A DNA stretch of 57,286 nucleotides from Pseudoalteromonas prydzensis (lineage in GTDB: Bacteria; Pseudomonadota; Gammaproteobacteria; Enterobacterales; Alteromonadaceae): contig NZ_DRGM01000116.1 of NCBI RefSeq assembly GCF_011050055.1, positions 1 through 57,286 of the forward strand. The letters run 5' to 3'. Numbering within the stretch: the first letter of the stretch is position 1; each line of letters starts with the position of its first letter. Positions 1-9,121 of this stretch are shown here, piece by piece. The notes under the pieces were generated by a model that was not told the DNA's origin, did no database searches, and was given only the letters and a program-made list of their open reading frames with translations. The translations under genes were made by a program, and so were the position numbers.

Positions 1-234
1 AATACACTCAAACATAGCCAAGCGAGTGAGCTTACGATTAACCTTACTGATAAAGATAAAGTTCTTTATTTGACTATTTTTGACAATGCGCATCATAACA
101 CCACCAAGTCACTCGTGTATGGTAATGGCTTAAAGGGCATTCAAGAACGGGTTAATGAACTCAGTGGTAGCGTTGATTTTGCACTCACACCGAGTGGATT
201 TGTTACAAACATAAGGTTACCGGAGCCATTATGA
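1..234 (+). CDS. Sensor histidine kinase, C-terminal end only (NarX/DesK type)
   Basis: The window opens inside this gene, and only the last 77 codons are present. They read as the end of a HATPase domain: an N-box-like stretch (NTLKHSQA), then a position where DNG is usual but which here reads DNAHHN, then a G-box (GNGLKGIQERV). This layout is typical of HisKA_3 kinases that pair with LuxR-type regulators. The stop codon overlaps the ATG of the next gene by 4 bases (ATGA), so the two are translationally coupled and should form a cognate two-component pair. The sensed signal cannot be told, because the sensor part lies outside the window. Confidence 0.85.
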   Translation, partial: NTLKHSQASELTINLTDKDKVLYLTIFDNAHHNTTKSLVYGNGLKGIQERVNELSGSVDFALTPSGFVTNIRLPEPL

Positions 235-881
235 AAATTCGTGTCATGCTGGTGGATGATCAAATGTTGGTGCGCTCAGGCATTAAAAGTTTATTGCTGC
301 TCTCTGACGTGATCGATGTTATTGGTGAGGCCGCGGATGGTGACCAAGCGTTAACGCTGATTAAAGATATGCAGCCAGATGTTGTGCTTATGGATATTCG
401 AATGCCCGTTAAGTCAGGCATTGATACCTTAAATGAATTGCACCAGAGCACGCAACGCAGCCACTGTCCTGCGGTTATTATGCTAACCACGTTTAATGAT
501 CACGAGCTTGTTGCTGGGGCCTTGCAGGCGGGTGCAAAGGGCTACTTACTTAAAGATGTGTCATTAGAAACCTTAGTTGACGCAATTGAGGTGGTGCATA
601 GCGGTCAAACCTTAATTCAACCTGCGATTTCACAGCGTGTAGTACAGCACTTGACGACTAACGACAGTCAATTTGATAGCTTAAGCCAAGAAGCACTGAC
701 GGTAAAAGAAATCGAAATATTACGTTTTATGGCTGCAGGCTGCAGTAATCGCGAAATAGCTGAGGCTATTTATAAATCCGAAGGCAGGGTGAAAAACCAA
801 GTGTCGAATATACTGGCAAAACTTGGCGTTAGGGATAGAACCAGAGCAGTCTTAAAAGCTATCGAGATAGGACTCATATAA
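231..881 (+). CDS. LuxR/NarL-family response regulator
   Basis: A 216-residue two-component regulator. The N-terminal receiver domain (about residues 1-120) shows the acidic pocket D9/D10, the phospho-acceptor D55 in VVLMDIRMP, a conserved Thr in the MLTTF stretch, and the lysine of GAKGYLLKD. The C-terminal LuxR-type helix-turn-helix (about 150-212) contains LTVKEIEILRFMAAGCSNREIA and a VKNQVSNILAKLGV recognition segment. Its start overlaps the stop of the upstream kinase. DesR- or NarL-like DNA binding is expected. The target may be the following membrane/repeat-protein pair, which is inferred from position only. Confidence 0.95.
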   Translation: MKIRVMLVDDQMLVRSGIKSLLLLSDVIDVIGEAADGDQALTLIKDMQPDVVLMDIRMPVKSGIDTLNELHQSTQRSHCPAVIMLTTFNDHELVAGALQAGAKGYLLKDVSLETLVDAIEVVHSGQTLIQPAISQRVVQHLTTNDSQFDSLSQEALTVKEIEILRFMAAGCSNREIAEAIYKSEGRVKNQVSNILAKLGVRDRTRAVLKAIEIGLI

Positions 882-1029
882 AACCGCGACTAACCCCACC
901 CACTTCACAAAAGCCCATTCACTTGCCGCATAAAACCCATTGCGATAAAAAACGTGACTTTTGGCACTCTCATCCCTGTTGGTAATTTTACATACTATAG
1001 ATAACTGTTTTATTGAGGGGTTATTTATA

Positions 1030-1746
1030 ATGGATGTTGTATTTAAAATTATTTTAGCAGCGCATATAGCCATAGGTATTTGCGCGTTAACTTTATTTTG
1101 GTTTCCTGCGTTTAGTAAAAAGGGCTCGCCGCGACATAAAAAATTTGGCAATTGGTATTCTATATCAATGTACGGTGTTGTTATTTCCGGTATTTTAATG
1201 GCATCACTGTCAATATTGATCCCTGAGCTGGTAAAACCGGCCGCTTTTACGGCTGATGTTGATAACAGTAAAGTACGCGAAAGTATTGTACGGTTTGCGG
1301 TATTGCTTTTGCATTTGTCTATTTTGACTTTAGTGGCAGTGCGTTATGGTAAACTGGTGCTTACAGCTAAAGTCGATCGGCAACGCCTCAAAAGCCCTTT
1401 TCAGTTGTTGATAACCGGTGTTTTATTAATGAGTGGCATTGCTATTTTTTGGCGCGGTATGATTGATCAGCATATCTTAATGTTGATATTTGGGCCGTTA
1501 GGCATATTTATTTCGCTGACAAATTTACATTTTACCTTTAAGCGTCAGATTAAACCTCGCGATTGGCTCGTTGAGCATTTAGGGGGCTACATTGGCTCGG
1601 GGATCGCAGCCTTTACAGCTTTTCTTTCCTTTGGCGGTAGACACATATTTACCTCATCAGGGTATCTGCAATTGGCGTTTTGGATAGCGCCCGGAGTTAT
1701 TGGTGTGTTGTTTATTTTTTTCCTTTCTCGTAAATATGCAAACTAA
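1030..1746 (+). CDS. Multi-pass membrane protein (DUF2306-like), function unknown
   Basis: I place the start at the ATG at 1030, which is preceded by GAGGGG. A longer reading from a TTG at 961 adds 23 residues with no clear ribosome site. The protein of about 238 residues has roughly seven hydrophobic segments, with short basic loops such as KKGSPRHKKFGNWYS after the first helix and FKRQIKPRDWLVEH before the last pair. The overall pattern resembles the DUF2306 membrane family, but I cannot assign a substrate or reaction. It lies 148 bases downstream of the response regulator and just ahead of an exported repeat protein on the same strand, so it may belong to the regulon of that two-component system. 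Confidence 0.75.
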   Translation: MDVVFKIILAAHIAIGICALTLFWFPAFSKKGSPRHKKFGNWYSISMYGVVISGILMASLSILIPELVKPAAFTADVDNSKVRESIVRFAVLLLHLSILTLVAVRYGKLVLTAKVDRQRLKSPFQLLITGVLLMSGIAIFWRGMIDQHILMLIFGPLGIFISLTNLHFTFKRQIKPRDWLVEHLGGYIGSGIAAFTAFLSFGGRHIFTSSGYLQLAFWIAPGVIGVLFIFFLSRKYAN

Positions 1747-1761
1747 CAATAGGGGGAATAC

Positions 1762-2634
1762 ATGATGAAACACGTGGTGATTTTTACCTTATTGTTAACG
1801 ACATTTTGCTCAATGGCAAAAGCGACTACAGAAATCGATAAATTGAATCAACAAGCTATAGCACTTATTGATGAGGATTTAGATGCAGCCGAGTCGTTAA
1901 TTAATAAGCTACTGCAAGAGTACCCTAATAATCATTTAACGTTATTTTATTGCGGCAGAATTATGGGCAGGCAAGCTGGACTGGCATTTTTTAAAGCCCT
2001 GAGTTATGCAGAAAAGTCATTGGCCTGTATGGAAAAAGCCGTTTTATTAGCCCCAGATAATATAACTTACAGAAAAGGTTTAGTTAACTTTTATCTAGGG
2101 GCGCCAGCGATTGCGGGTGGCAGTGAAGAACGTGCGTTTAAGCAAGTGGAAGAAATAATGTTGCGTGATAAAACACAAGGCTTTATTGCTGAACTCGCCT
2201 TCTATAAGCAAACAAAAAGTAGCAAAGAGCTGGAAAAAAAGCTTCTTAGTTTTGAGCAAACCCCAGCAAACGTGGCGTTAATCGCTTATGAATTAGGGCT
2301 GCTCTATCAACAAAATAAGGACTTTGACAACGCCCATCAGCAGTTTTTAAAGGCGCTAAACAATAGCGATGCTATGAGTTCATTAAAATTGAATATTTTA
2401 TATCAGCTTGGTCGCAATGCGGTGTTTAGTAAGACCAATATTCAATTAGGTATTGAGGCGTTAACTAATTACAGTAAAAGTGAATTAAATACCTCTTTGC
2501 CCAGTTTATATTGGGCTTACTACCGGCTCTCGCAATTGTACGAACTATCTAATAATACAGAGGGTTATAATAAATACCGACGTCTTGCTAGGAAAACGGA
2601 TGATGAGCAATTAATTAAATTATTGAAGCGCTGA
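1762..2634 (+). CDS. Exported TPR-like repeat protein
   Basis: A 290-residue protein with a clear signal peptide (hydrophobic VVIFTLLLTTFCSMAKA, cleavage after AKA), so probably periplasmic. The mature part is helical, with tetratricopeptide-like repeats: paired helices around residues 30-95 (INKLLQEYPNNHLTLFYCG, then MEKAVLLAPDNITYRKGLV) and again at about 175-280 (YELGLLYQQNKDFDNAHQQF, ALNNSDAMSSLKLNILYQLG). TPRs mediate protein-protein contacts, and no enzymatic motif is visible. The start could be the ATG at 1762 or at 1765; both follow AGGGGGAA, and the second has the better spacing. It sits 15 bases after the membrane protein gene and is probably co-transcribed with it. Confidence 0.8.
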   Translation: MMKHVVIFTLLLTTFCSMAKATTEIDKLNQQAIALIDEDLDAAESLINKLLQEYPNNHLTLFYCGRIMGRQAGLAFFKALSYAEKSLACMEKAVLLAPDNITYRKGLVNFYLGAPAIAGGSEERAFKQVEEIMLRDKTQGFIAELAFYKQTKSSKELEKKLLSFEQTPANVALIAYELGLLYQQNKDFDNAHQQFLKALNNSDAMSSLKLNILYQLGRNAVFSKTNIQLGIEALTNYSKSELNTSLPSLYWAYYRLSQLYELSNNTEGYNKYRRLARKTDDEQLIKLLKR

Positions 2635-2650
2635 AAAGTGGCATAAAAAT

Positions 2651-2697
2651 AAAATGGGGCAGGCCAAGTGTATTAACATATACCTGTCCTGTTTTAT
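2651..2697. terminator. Probable bidirectional terminator
   Basis: An imperfect inverted repeat: AAAATGGGGCAGG pairs with CCTGTCCTGTTTT, allowing G-U pairs. It is flanked by A and T runs and lies between the convergent ends of the repeat-protein gene and the 102-residue gene. Confidence 0.5.
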
Positions 2698-2701
2698 CAT
2701 T

Positions 2702-3010
2702 TTAATCATCAGGCCCTTTTAGGGTGAAAACTAAATGTTTGCGCATATCTTTTAAAATCACGCCTTTTTTTAACATTGCCCCGCTTAAACGCTTTTGCCA
2801 CTTTAATAGGTCGGGCTCTGCCGCTGCTAATGCTTGCTCATTTGCAAATTGAAAACACATTAGCAAAGAGCCCGGAAATAAGTGATATTCCACATCAAAC
2901 CAACATTGCAACATGCCAGGCATATCAGCAAGGGCTTGTTTTTCTATCGTATCAGCAACATTGAGTACCAGTGCTTGTTGTTTTATTTGCACTGCAGAGA
3001 GTTTTTTCAT
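2702..3010 (-). CDS. Small conserved protein of unknown function
   Basis: A 102-residue soluble protein with no signal peptide or membrane segment. The central pattern (ADMPGMLQCWFDVEYHLFPG followed by SLLMCFQFANEQALAAAE) and the end (LLKKGVILKDMRKHLVFTLK-like) recall a family of about 100-residue gammaproteobacterial proteins often labelled, without good reason, as Fis-family regulators. No helix-turn-helix is evident here, so I would not call it a DNA-binding protein. It is a single gene, convergent with the repeat-protein gene. Confidence 0.65.
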   Translation of the reverse strand: MKKLSAVQIKQQALVLNVADTIEKQALADMPGMLQCWFDVEYHLFPGSLLMCFQFANEQALAAAEPDLLKWQKRLSGAMLKKGVILKDMRKHLVFTLKGPDD

Positions 3011-3298
3011 CGTAGTGATCCAAGTTAGAGGCTAAAAATATAGCCATAAAAACCGATTATAACCGAGCTTGTCGACTGCCAACAACTTTGATTGTGGCTT
3101 AAATTAATATCAGGTTAAATCGCATTTTAAATGCTCTGTGGTCAGTTAACTAACTCTACTAATGGTTATTGGTTTCGGTGTATGTAATGCGTTGTAATAG
3201 ATATGCGCTGTTTTATGACTTATCTTTTTATCGCTCATACACAGGCAGGAAAGCTGCTTTTGCTTAAACGGAAACATTATAAAATGAGGGAGAGTAAA

Positions 3299-4561
3299 AT
3301 GACCAAGGGATCACAAGTATCTTCTGTAAAACCATACCTAGAATGGCAAGAAAGCCAGCCTACTGGGGCGCAGTTCGGGATCTTATCTAAGCTGCATGGT
3401 ACATGGGTAAATTGGCAAGGTGGGCCGAGAGGATTACATACGACATGCATGCCATCACCGGGCACTTCCTCGGAAACAATCTTTGGCGTTTTCCATTTTA
3501 AATCTCAACAATACCGAGAACAACTTAAGTTCACCTGCGTGAATGCGCCTGTTCGCAACCGTGGAGGATCTAACGAGCAGTTTAATGGTGCTGTAAAATA
3601 TGAAACGGCGATTATTGATAATGACAACGTGCTACAGCATTTTGAAAATGGTATGTATTTATGGTTGGGCGACAACACTATGCCTTGGCAAGCAGATAGC
3701 CCCGAGCAAAACCCACCGACTATGTTTAAACACTCATCAAGCGCAGAATCGGTAAAGGTTGATGCCGCGGATCCTGTTATGGGCGCTGGAGAACTTGGGC
3801 CACAGTTTGTACCTCCACACTCTATTTCTCGTTCAGGGGTGATCCCGCATGGTACTACCATTCATTTAACTGGCAAGGTTGCACACAGTAGCAATGAGGG
3901 CGTTGCTCCACATATTAGCGACTTGTGGCAGCAAGCGTCTTTATCGATCTCACCGACAATGGGAATGAATCCTGAACGAGATTTAATCGCAGGCTCGCGC
4001 GAAAAACCGAAGTGGACAGCGCTCCCGCGTGAAGACCAAGAAGGTGGCGGGCTTAATAGTGCGCGTGCTTACTTTCAGCGTATATTTAATTATGATCAAT
4101 TTGGTGCTAAATACCCTTATACAGTGCAACCGAACCTACTGCTTACTGATGCCAATAAAGATCTTAAATTCAAGAAATTTGATTTAATAGAATTAGACTC
4201 ACAACACGACACTGGCGTGCAAGGGGCAACCGTTAATAATGTGATGATTGAACGCTATTGTCGAGTTGCTCGGATGCGACATCGTATGTGGTTAGAAGAA
4301 CTAGAAGTTGAAGATGAAAATGGCAAGCTCAAGGTGATAGAGCAGCTGCAATACGAGCAGATAGTCGACTTTGAGTTCATGTTTGGTTCAAGTGGTGAAA
4401 CAACGTTGTGGCCTCATATTCAGGTCAATACGCTGCGTCGATTAGAAGATATACCGATTGATAAACAGCTAACACCAATTAAACTGCCAGAAGAAGCTGA
4501 TAAAGGCGCTGAAGGCGTCCCTGAGCCAGTGGTTCGCAATATGAAACACACACGTGAGTAA
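3299..4561 (+). CDS. Uncharacterised 420-residue protein, possible FABP/nitrobindin-like beta barrel
   Basis: The ATG at 3299 follows GAGGGAGAG and is the likely start. An upstream in-frame ATG at 3203 would add 32 basic residues with no ribosome site. The protein has no signal peptide. Around residues 22-45 it reads LSKLHGTWVNWQGGPRGLHT, recalling the G-x-W motif that opens FABP/nitrobindin-like barrels. Later come LQHFENGMYLWLG and SRSGVIPHGTTIHLTGK, which also fit the strands of such a barrel. At 420 residues it is about twice the length of single-domain members, and the C-terminal half (YQRIFNYDQFG region onwards) is unassigned. Haem or lipid binding is a guess. It is flanked by long intergenic stretches and is probably monocistronic. 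Confidence 0.7.
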   Translation: MTKGSQVSSVKPYLEWQESQPTGAQFGILSKLHGTWVNWQGGPRGLHTTCMPSPGTSSETIFGVFHFKSQQYREQLKFTCVNAPVRNRGGSNEQFNGAVKYETAIIDNDNVLQHFENGMYLWLGDNTMPWQADSPEQNPPTMFKHSSSAESVKVDAADPVMGAGELGPQFVPPHSISRSGVIPHGTTIHLTGKVAHSSNEGVAPHISDLWQQASLSISPTMGMNPERDLIAGSREKPKWTALPREDQEGGGLNSARAYFQRIFNYDQFGAKYPYTVQPNLLLTDANKDLKFKKFDLIELDSQHDTGVQGATVNNVMIERYCRVARMRHRMWLEELEVEDENGKLKVIEQLQYEQIVDFEFMFGSSGETTLWPHIQVNTLRRLEDIPIDKQLTPIKLPEEADKGAEGVPEPVVRNMKHTRE

Positions 4562-4795
4562 GCGGCGTGCAATTCAGCTGGATTATTATTAATGCAGCTG
4601 AGTCGATTGTATTAGTCGTTAATAGCTTAGTGCAGCAGCTGTAGCTCTTGGCTTGAATGCTACGCTTATATGTTTACTGTAGCGCCTCAAGGTTTTGAAA
4701 GCTGTAGACTTTAATACCCGTATTTATTTTTATGATATTAACTCGTAGTGGCTTTATGTCATTAATATATTTAAAAAATAAGGTGTGGGTAAATA

Positions 4796-4830
4796 AATAT
4801 ACCTGCTGATTATTAATCAGCAGGTATATT
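4796..4830 (-). terminator. Strong hairpin after the chitinase gene
   Basis: A perfect 15-bp stem (AATATACCTGCTGAT with its complement) around a TATTA loop, 40 bases past the chitinase stop on the minus strand and followed there by ATTTATTT. It is the only clear structure in the 309-base gap at 4562-4870. I see no gene in that gap. Confidence 0.6.
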
Positions 4831-4870
4831 ATGCTCGTACTGTGAGGTTGTTTTATGCTACGCCGCTTAT

Positions 4871-7465
4871 TTAAAGCGGGTTTAAACCTAGTTTTTGTAG
4901 TACAAGTTTAAAGTTAGCGCGACGCTCTTCAATCGCATGTACTTCACCACTGACTGGGCAATGATCATCAGGGCAACCACGATTTACTATGCCAGATACA
5001 GCATCAACAAACGCGGTGCCTTGCAAGCCACCATCAACATACTTTTTCAGCTCGGCGTGATAGTTCCAATCGGCGTATGGGCCACCTTCATTACTGTATG
5101 CTTGTACTGAGTTTACCCAAAAGAATAAACCGGCAATCCACTTAATTTCTTTGTGCTCTTCTGAGCTACATACCAGCCCTGGGTTTGAACATAAATCTAA
5201 GTCGGCATATAACGGGCTTTCTGGTGCTGGGGCGACGGTTGTGCCATCAATAGTCGTACCTATGGTATCTGGGTCAACATGTGAGCGGCCAACAAAGTGG
5301 TTTAAAGTACCGAAGTTTTGGCGACCTGTGGTTTGAATTACACCACGACCCCACCAACCACAGCCTTGCACACTTTCATCACTGCCATCCCAAATAAAGT
5401 TGCCCGCTTTTTGACCGACATACTGCTTACACTCGCCGCGTTCGTAAACCTGTTTAGAGGTATCGATTGCGGTTGGCACAGTATTACAATGACCGGCATT
5501 GGTCCAACGACCAACTTTACCGTTAACTAACAAGCCTTGCTCGGCAAGTACTGCATCTGGGGCAACAAAGATTGGGGCTGGTGCACCATACCATTTAGCG
5601 TGTGTGGTGGCTGTTTGTTCCATTTTGTCATCACGAGGGCATGAGTAAGGATGGTCGTTGCCTGACACTGGATGAGTACCGTAATCAGCATACTTTTGGC
5701 CTAATTGGCCACAGCTTGCGGTCATAGGGTAGTCGACTGCTGCGCCGTATTTTACCTCAGACCAATTGTTCTCGTCACAGGCATCGAAACGTATGGTTTC
5801 TTGCATACTTTGTGATAAAAATGCTGCAATCGCCACTTTAGCGTATAGTGCATTGGTGGCATCGTCAGCAGTGCTGTCGATTAGCCAGAACTTTTCGCCA
5901 GCTACACCCACGTTATGCATTGAGTTTAGGCCCGTTAAAAAGTCAGCCCACTTATAGATAGTTGACGGTACCCAAGTTGAATTAGGTGTTTCGTATAAGA
6001 ATACTTCACTATCCATCACTGTTTCAGCATTAGTTAAGTCACTGTTTAGTGAAGCTATACTGGTCAGTGATGTCACATTTGCTGGCGTACCAACATAGTA
6101 CAGCGGTACAGGACTGCTCTGATAACGGGTTATTTTATTTGTTAAATCAGCACTGTCAGTATCAAATAAGATAGCAAATAGATTACTGTGTGCGGCTTTA
6201 CGAATATTGCTTTCGCCTAGGGTGTTACCCATAAAGTAGGCTGTCGCTTGCGCGCTAGGCACTGATGATAGTATGGCAGGTGCTTGCACAAAGTCAGTGA
6301 CTTGTTTAACAAACTCTAGCGCGTTGTGCCACTGATCGCTGGTTAAGCTCGCTGAACTACTTGATTTAGTAAAGGCGATAAAGTCAGCTTTAGACGCGCC
6401 TTTATACAGCGAGAGTGTATCTAGTAAATCAGCCGTTGCTTTTGACGCAGCATTCCATACTGAACGCTTACCCGAATGGCTATCAAAAGCAAAGTCACCA
6501 ATGCTTAATGACCAACCAAAGGTCGCATTAGGTGCGAGTGCCGTCATAATCAAGTTTTGAGCCTGCGCCCAACCCATGGCGTCATCGGTTAAGGCGTCAA
6601 TATCCGCAACGTCGATACTGCTGCTTTTATTTGTTGTCGCTAAGGCGTCAGTTAAAGCTTGTTTAACACTTATCGCGCCTAAAGATAGCCCTTTATCTAA
6701 GGTTATATTATCAAGTACATCACTTTGTAGCATGATAGACGTAGTGCCAGCTTGTGCAGCTTGCGTAATTGCTGCCACAAAATCATTGGTAAGTTTAGTG
6801 ACATCAGTTAAATCAGCACTGTTAATTAGATCAACAGTAAGATGGGCAGGCGCCGTTGAGGTAGGGCTTGCAACAACAAAGTCACTTGGCCAGCCTGGCA
6901 TTTTTAAGCTGACAGGATCTTTTGCATTCGGTAATGACAGCAGTGGTGCTGTGCCTTGCTCGGTGCCATCACAGTTTACTGTCCAGTTCCACGTATCATC
7001 GCTACCAGGGCGTGAAGATGTTTCCCACTTTGCCGTATAGGCAATATACTCATCATTAACGAGTATATCCCCTGCTTTTGCTACGCTTCCCGGCGCCCAA
7101 AGCGTGTAATCTTTGCATAACACTCCCAGTTTAGGATCTGTCGGCTCTGTAGGCGTTGTTGGATCAGTTGGATCTGTAGGGTCTGTTTCATTGCCACAGA
7201 CATGTTCAAAACCCCAGCTACCATCACTACCTGGAATTGAATTTGTGTACCATTTAGCTTTGTAAGCACTGCCTTCATGTTGCATTAAATCACCAGCATT
7301 AGCATGACTAGGATTGCCCTGCCAGTCTACTTGCGGGAAGCTTGGGTAGGTATTGATGCCGTCACAACTTGCGGCAAAAGCGTTGCTTGAAATAACAGCG
7401 CTAGTAGCAAGTGATACAGCAATAAACGTTTTGCTGGGTTTAAACCCAATCAGGGTGCTCTTCAT
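4871..7465 (-). CDS. Secreted modular GH19-type chitinase with two chitin-binding modules
   Basis: An 864-residue exported enzyme. Residues 1-32 are a signal peptide ending AFAA. Two ChiC-type CBM5/12 modules follow (about 33-90, with YKAKWYTNSIPGSDGSWGF; and about 112-165, with YTAKWETSSRPGSDDTWNW), separated by a DPTDPT-rich linker. Residues about 175-480 form a Ser/Ala-rich domain I do not recognise. The C-terminal GH19-like catalytic domain (about 535-864) shows FLSQSMQETIRF, whose Glu is the likely acid, and GCGWWGRGVIQTTGRQNFG. It hydrolyses chitin outside the cell. The start is supported by AAGGAAAG. It is divergent from a GH43-type gene across a 540-base gap. Confidence 0.9.
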   Translation of the reverse strand: MKSTLIGFKPSKTFIAVSLATSAVISSNAFAASCDGINTYPSFPQVDWQGNPSHANAGDLMQHEGSAYKAKWYTNSIPGSDGSWGFEHVCGNETDPTDPTDPTTPTEPTDPKLGVLCKDYTLWAPGSVAKAGDILVNDEYIAYTAKWETSSRPGSDDTWNWTVNCDGTEQGTAPLLSLPNAKDPVSLKMPGWPSDFVVASPTSTAPAHLTVDLINSADLTDVTKLTNDFVAAITQAAQAGTTSIMLQSDVLDNITLDKGLSLGAISVKQALTDALATTNKSSSIDVADIDALTDDAMGWAQAQNLIMTALAPNATFGWSLSIGDFAFDSHSGKRSVWNAASKATADLLDTLSLYKGASKADFIAFTKSSSSASLTSDQWHNALEFVKQVTDFVQAPAILSSVPSAQATAYFMGNTLGESNIRKAAHSNLFAILFDTDSADLTNKITRYQSSPVPLYYVGTPANVTSLTSIASLNSDLTNAETVMDSEVFLYETPNSTWVPSTIYKWADFLTGLNSMHNVGVAGEKFWLIDSTADDATNALYAKVAIAAFLSQSMQETIRFDACDENNWSEVKYGAAVDYPMTASCGQLGQKYADYGTHPVSGNDHPYSCPRDDKMEQTATTHAKWYGAPAPIFVAPDAVLAEQGLLVNGKVGRWTNAGHCNTVPTAIDTSKQVYERGECKQYVGQKAGNFIWDGSDESVQGCGWWGRGVIQTTGRQNFGTLNHFVGRSHVDPDTIGTTIDGTTVAPAPESPLYADLDLCSNPGLVCSSEEHKEIKWIAGLFFWVNSVQAYSNEGGPYADWNYHAELKKYVDGGLQGTAFVDAVSGIVNRGCPDDHCPVSGEVHAIEERRANFKLVLQKLGLNPL

Positions 7466-8005
7466 TTTTACTTTCCTTACTTTATTATTTTAGTGCAGCA
7501 TTAGCGAGCTGATAACTCAGCTTTTCGCAACTTTTGGTTATCATTTTTTTAACATTGCAATGAAGTTAGCACGCAGTTGACAACGCTGTCAAATTCATTG
7601 GTAAATAAAATAAAACCGCTACAGAATAAGTTTTCATTATGATTTACTATTATTTTGTTGATATTTAATAATTAATTTATCGGTGTTTGGGATAGGGCGA
7701 CATGTATGACGAAAAACTTATTTTCTGAGTAAGCGTTAATAAATATGTAAACTTAATTAGGGGTTGGGATAGCAGTAAGAGTGTAATCGCTAAGCTCGGG
7801 TGGTTTAATCTTATGGCTTTGCTGGTGATAGTAATGCTTAGCTATCTGTGTCAACAGTTAACCCCAAAGTGCTTGCTTTTTGCTCACTGGTCACTCAAAG
7901 TTTTAGTTTATAATTGCTTTCACAGTTTGTTAAAAATAGTGTTATATTTGTGTTTTACATTAAAAGTAATAAAATAATACAAATCAAAATTAACAATCAG
8001 GTTGA
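7466..8005. other. 540-base divergent intergenic region
   Basis: It separates the chitinase start (minus strand) from the GH43-type gene start (plus strand). It is AT-rich, especially 7600-7700 and 7900-8000. It must hold both promoters, but I could not fix convincing -35/-10 pairs or an operator. No open reading frame looks coding and I see no RNA gene. Confidence 0.5.
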
Positions 8006-9010
8006 ATGATGACAATACAAACAAATAGCCCATTAGTAGAGCAGCGTGCCGACCCATTTGTGCATAAGCACAATGATGGCTTTTATTATTTTACAGGTTC
8101 AGTGCCAACTTATGATCGCATTGAGCTGAGAAAATCAAAAACATTAGATGGCCTTAAAGACGCAGAAACGGTTGATGTTTGGTTTAAGCACGAGAGCGGT
8201 CCTATGAGTCGTCATATTTGGGCACCTGAGATCCATTACTTAGACGGCAAATGGTATATCTATTTTGCAGCCAGCGAAGAGGGCGATATTTGGGCACTGC
8301 GCCCGTACGTGCTTGAATGTAAAGGTCAAGATCCACTAAATGATGAGTGGGTTGAGCTGGGTATGATGCAAGCAGCAGAGGGCGACGATAAGTCATTCAC
8401 TGATTTTTCATTGGATGCGACTATTTTTGAAAATAACGGTAAGCGTTACTTTTGTTGGGCTGAAAAAACCGGTGGTCAATTTGCTGCATCTAACTTGTAT
8501 TTAGCAGAGATGGAATCGCCCATTAAACTAAAAACAGTGCAGTTTATGCTCACAACCCCTGATTATGACTGGGAACGTGTGGACTTTTGGGTGAACGAAG
8601 GCCCAGCGGTATTAAAACATAATGGCAAAATATTTATTGCATTTTCAGCCAGTGCCACAGGTGCATGTTATTGTATGGGTTATATGGAAGCCGATGAAAA
8701 TGCAGATCTGCTTGATCGCAATTCATGGACTAAAACACGCATGCCAGTGCTTGAAACCGACGTTGATAAGAAGATTTATGGTCCAGGTCATAACTGTTTT
8801 ACTGTCGCGGAAGACGATGTAACACCGTTATGTGTTTATCATGCACGTGATTACCAAGATGCCGTTGGTGAACCAAGTGTTGTGCCAAAAACAGACACTC
8901 GCCCGCTTGAGGAGATCGTAAAAGATCCGCTTTATGATCCAAACCGCCATGCCCGTGTATTTGCAGTGAAATACGATGACAACGGCAAACCTGTATTTGA
9001 GCTATATTAA
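8006..9010 (+). CDS. GH43-family glycosidase (arabinanase/arabinofuranosidase type), cytoplasmic
   Basis: A 334-residue five-bladed beta-propeller type glycoside hydrolase. The three acidic residues expected in clan GH-F are visible: Asp in QRADPFV near residue 16 (base), Asp in FSLDATIF near 136 (pKa modulator), and Glu in VNEGPAVL near 198 (acid). HIWAPEIHYLDGKWYIYFAAS is a classic family block. There is no signal peptide, so it should act inside the cell on imported oligosaccharides, unlike the secreted chitinase next to it. The start may be the ATG at 8006 or at 8009. The exact sugar specificity cannot be read from the sequence. Confidence 0.88.
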   Translation: MMTIQTNSPLVEQRADPFVHKHNDGFYYFTGSVPTYDRIELRKSKTLDGLKDAETVDVWFKHESGPMSRHIWAPEIHYLDGKWYIYFAASEEGDIWALRPYVLECKGQDPLNDEWVELGMMQAAEGDDKSFTDFSLDATIFENNGKRYFCWAEKTGGQFAASNLYLAEMESPIKLKTVQFMLTTPDYDWERVDFWVNEGPAVLKHNGKIFIAFSASATGACYCMGYMEADENADLLDRNSWTKTRMPVLETDVDKKIYGPGHNCFTVAEDDVTPLCVYHARDYQDAVGEPSVVPKTDTRPLEEIVKDPLYDPNRHARVFAVKYDDNGKPVFELY

Positions 9011-9026
9011 TTACGATTAGTGAATG

Positions 9027-9050
9027 TAAAGCCACTGATTAGTGGCTTTA
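9027..9050. terminator. Hairpin terminator after the GH43 gene
   Basis: A perfect 10-bp stem TAAAGCCACT / AGTGGCTTTA with a 4-base GATT loop, 17 bases after the GH43 stop. It can serve both strands and lies between convergent genes. Confidence 0.65.
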
Positions 9051-9121
9051 CTCTTATCGTTTAAGCTCTTTTTAAAAGCGAGTTGTGTAGGTTAATAACA
9101 GGGGAAAGCTGATTTGCAGTT

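Noticed and set aside
6576..7040. A 154-codon plus-strand frame inside the chitinase
   Set aside because: It is the complement of a Ser/Ala/Asp-rich coding stretch. The minus-strand protein has clear domains.
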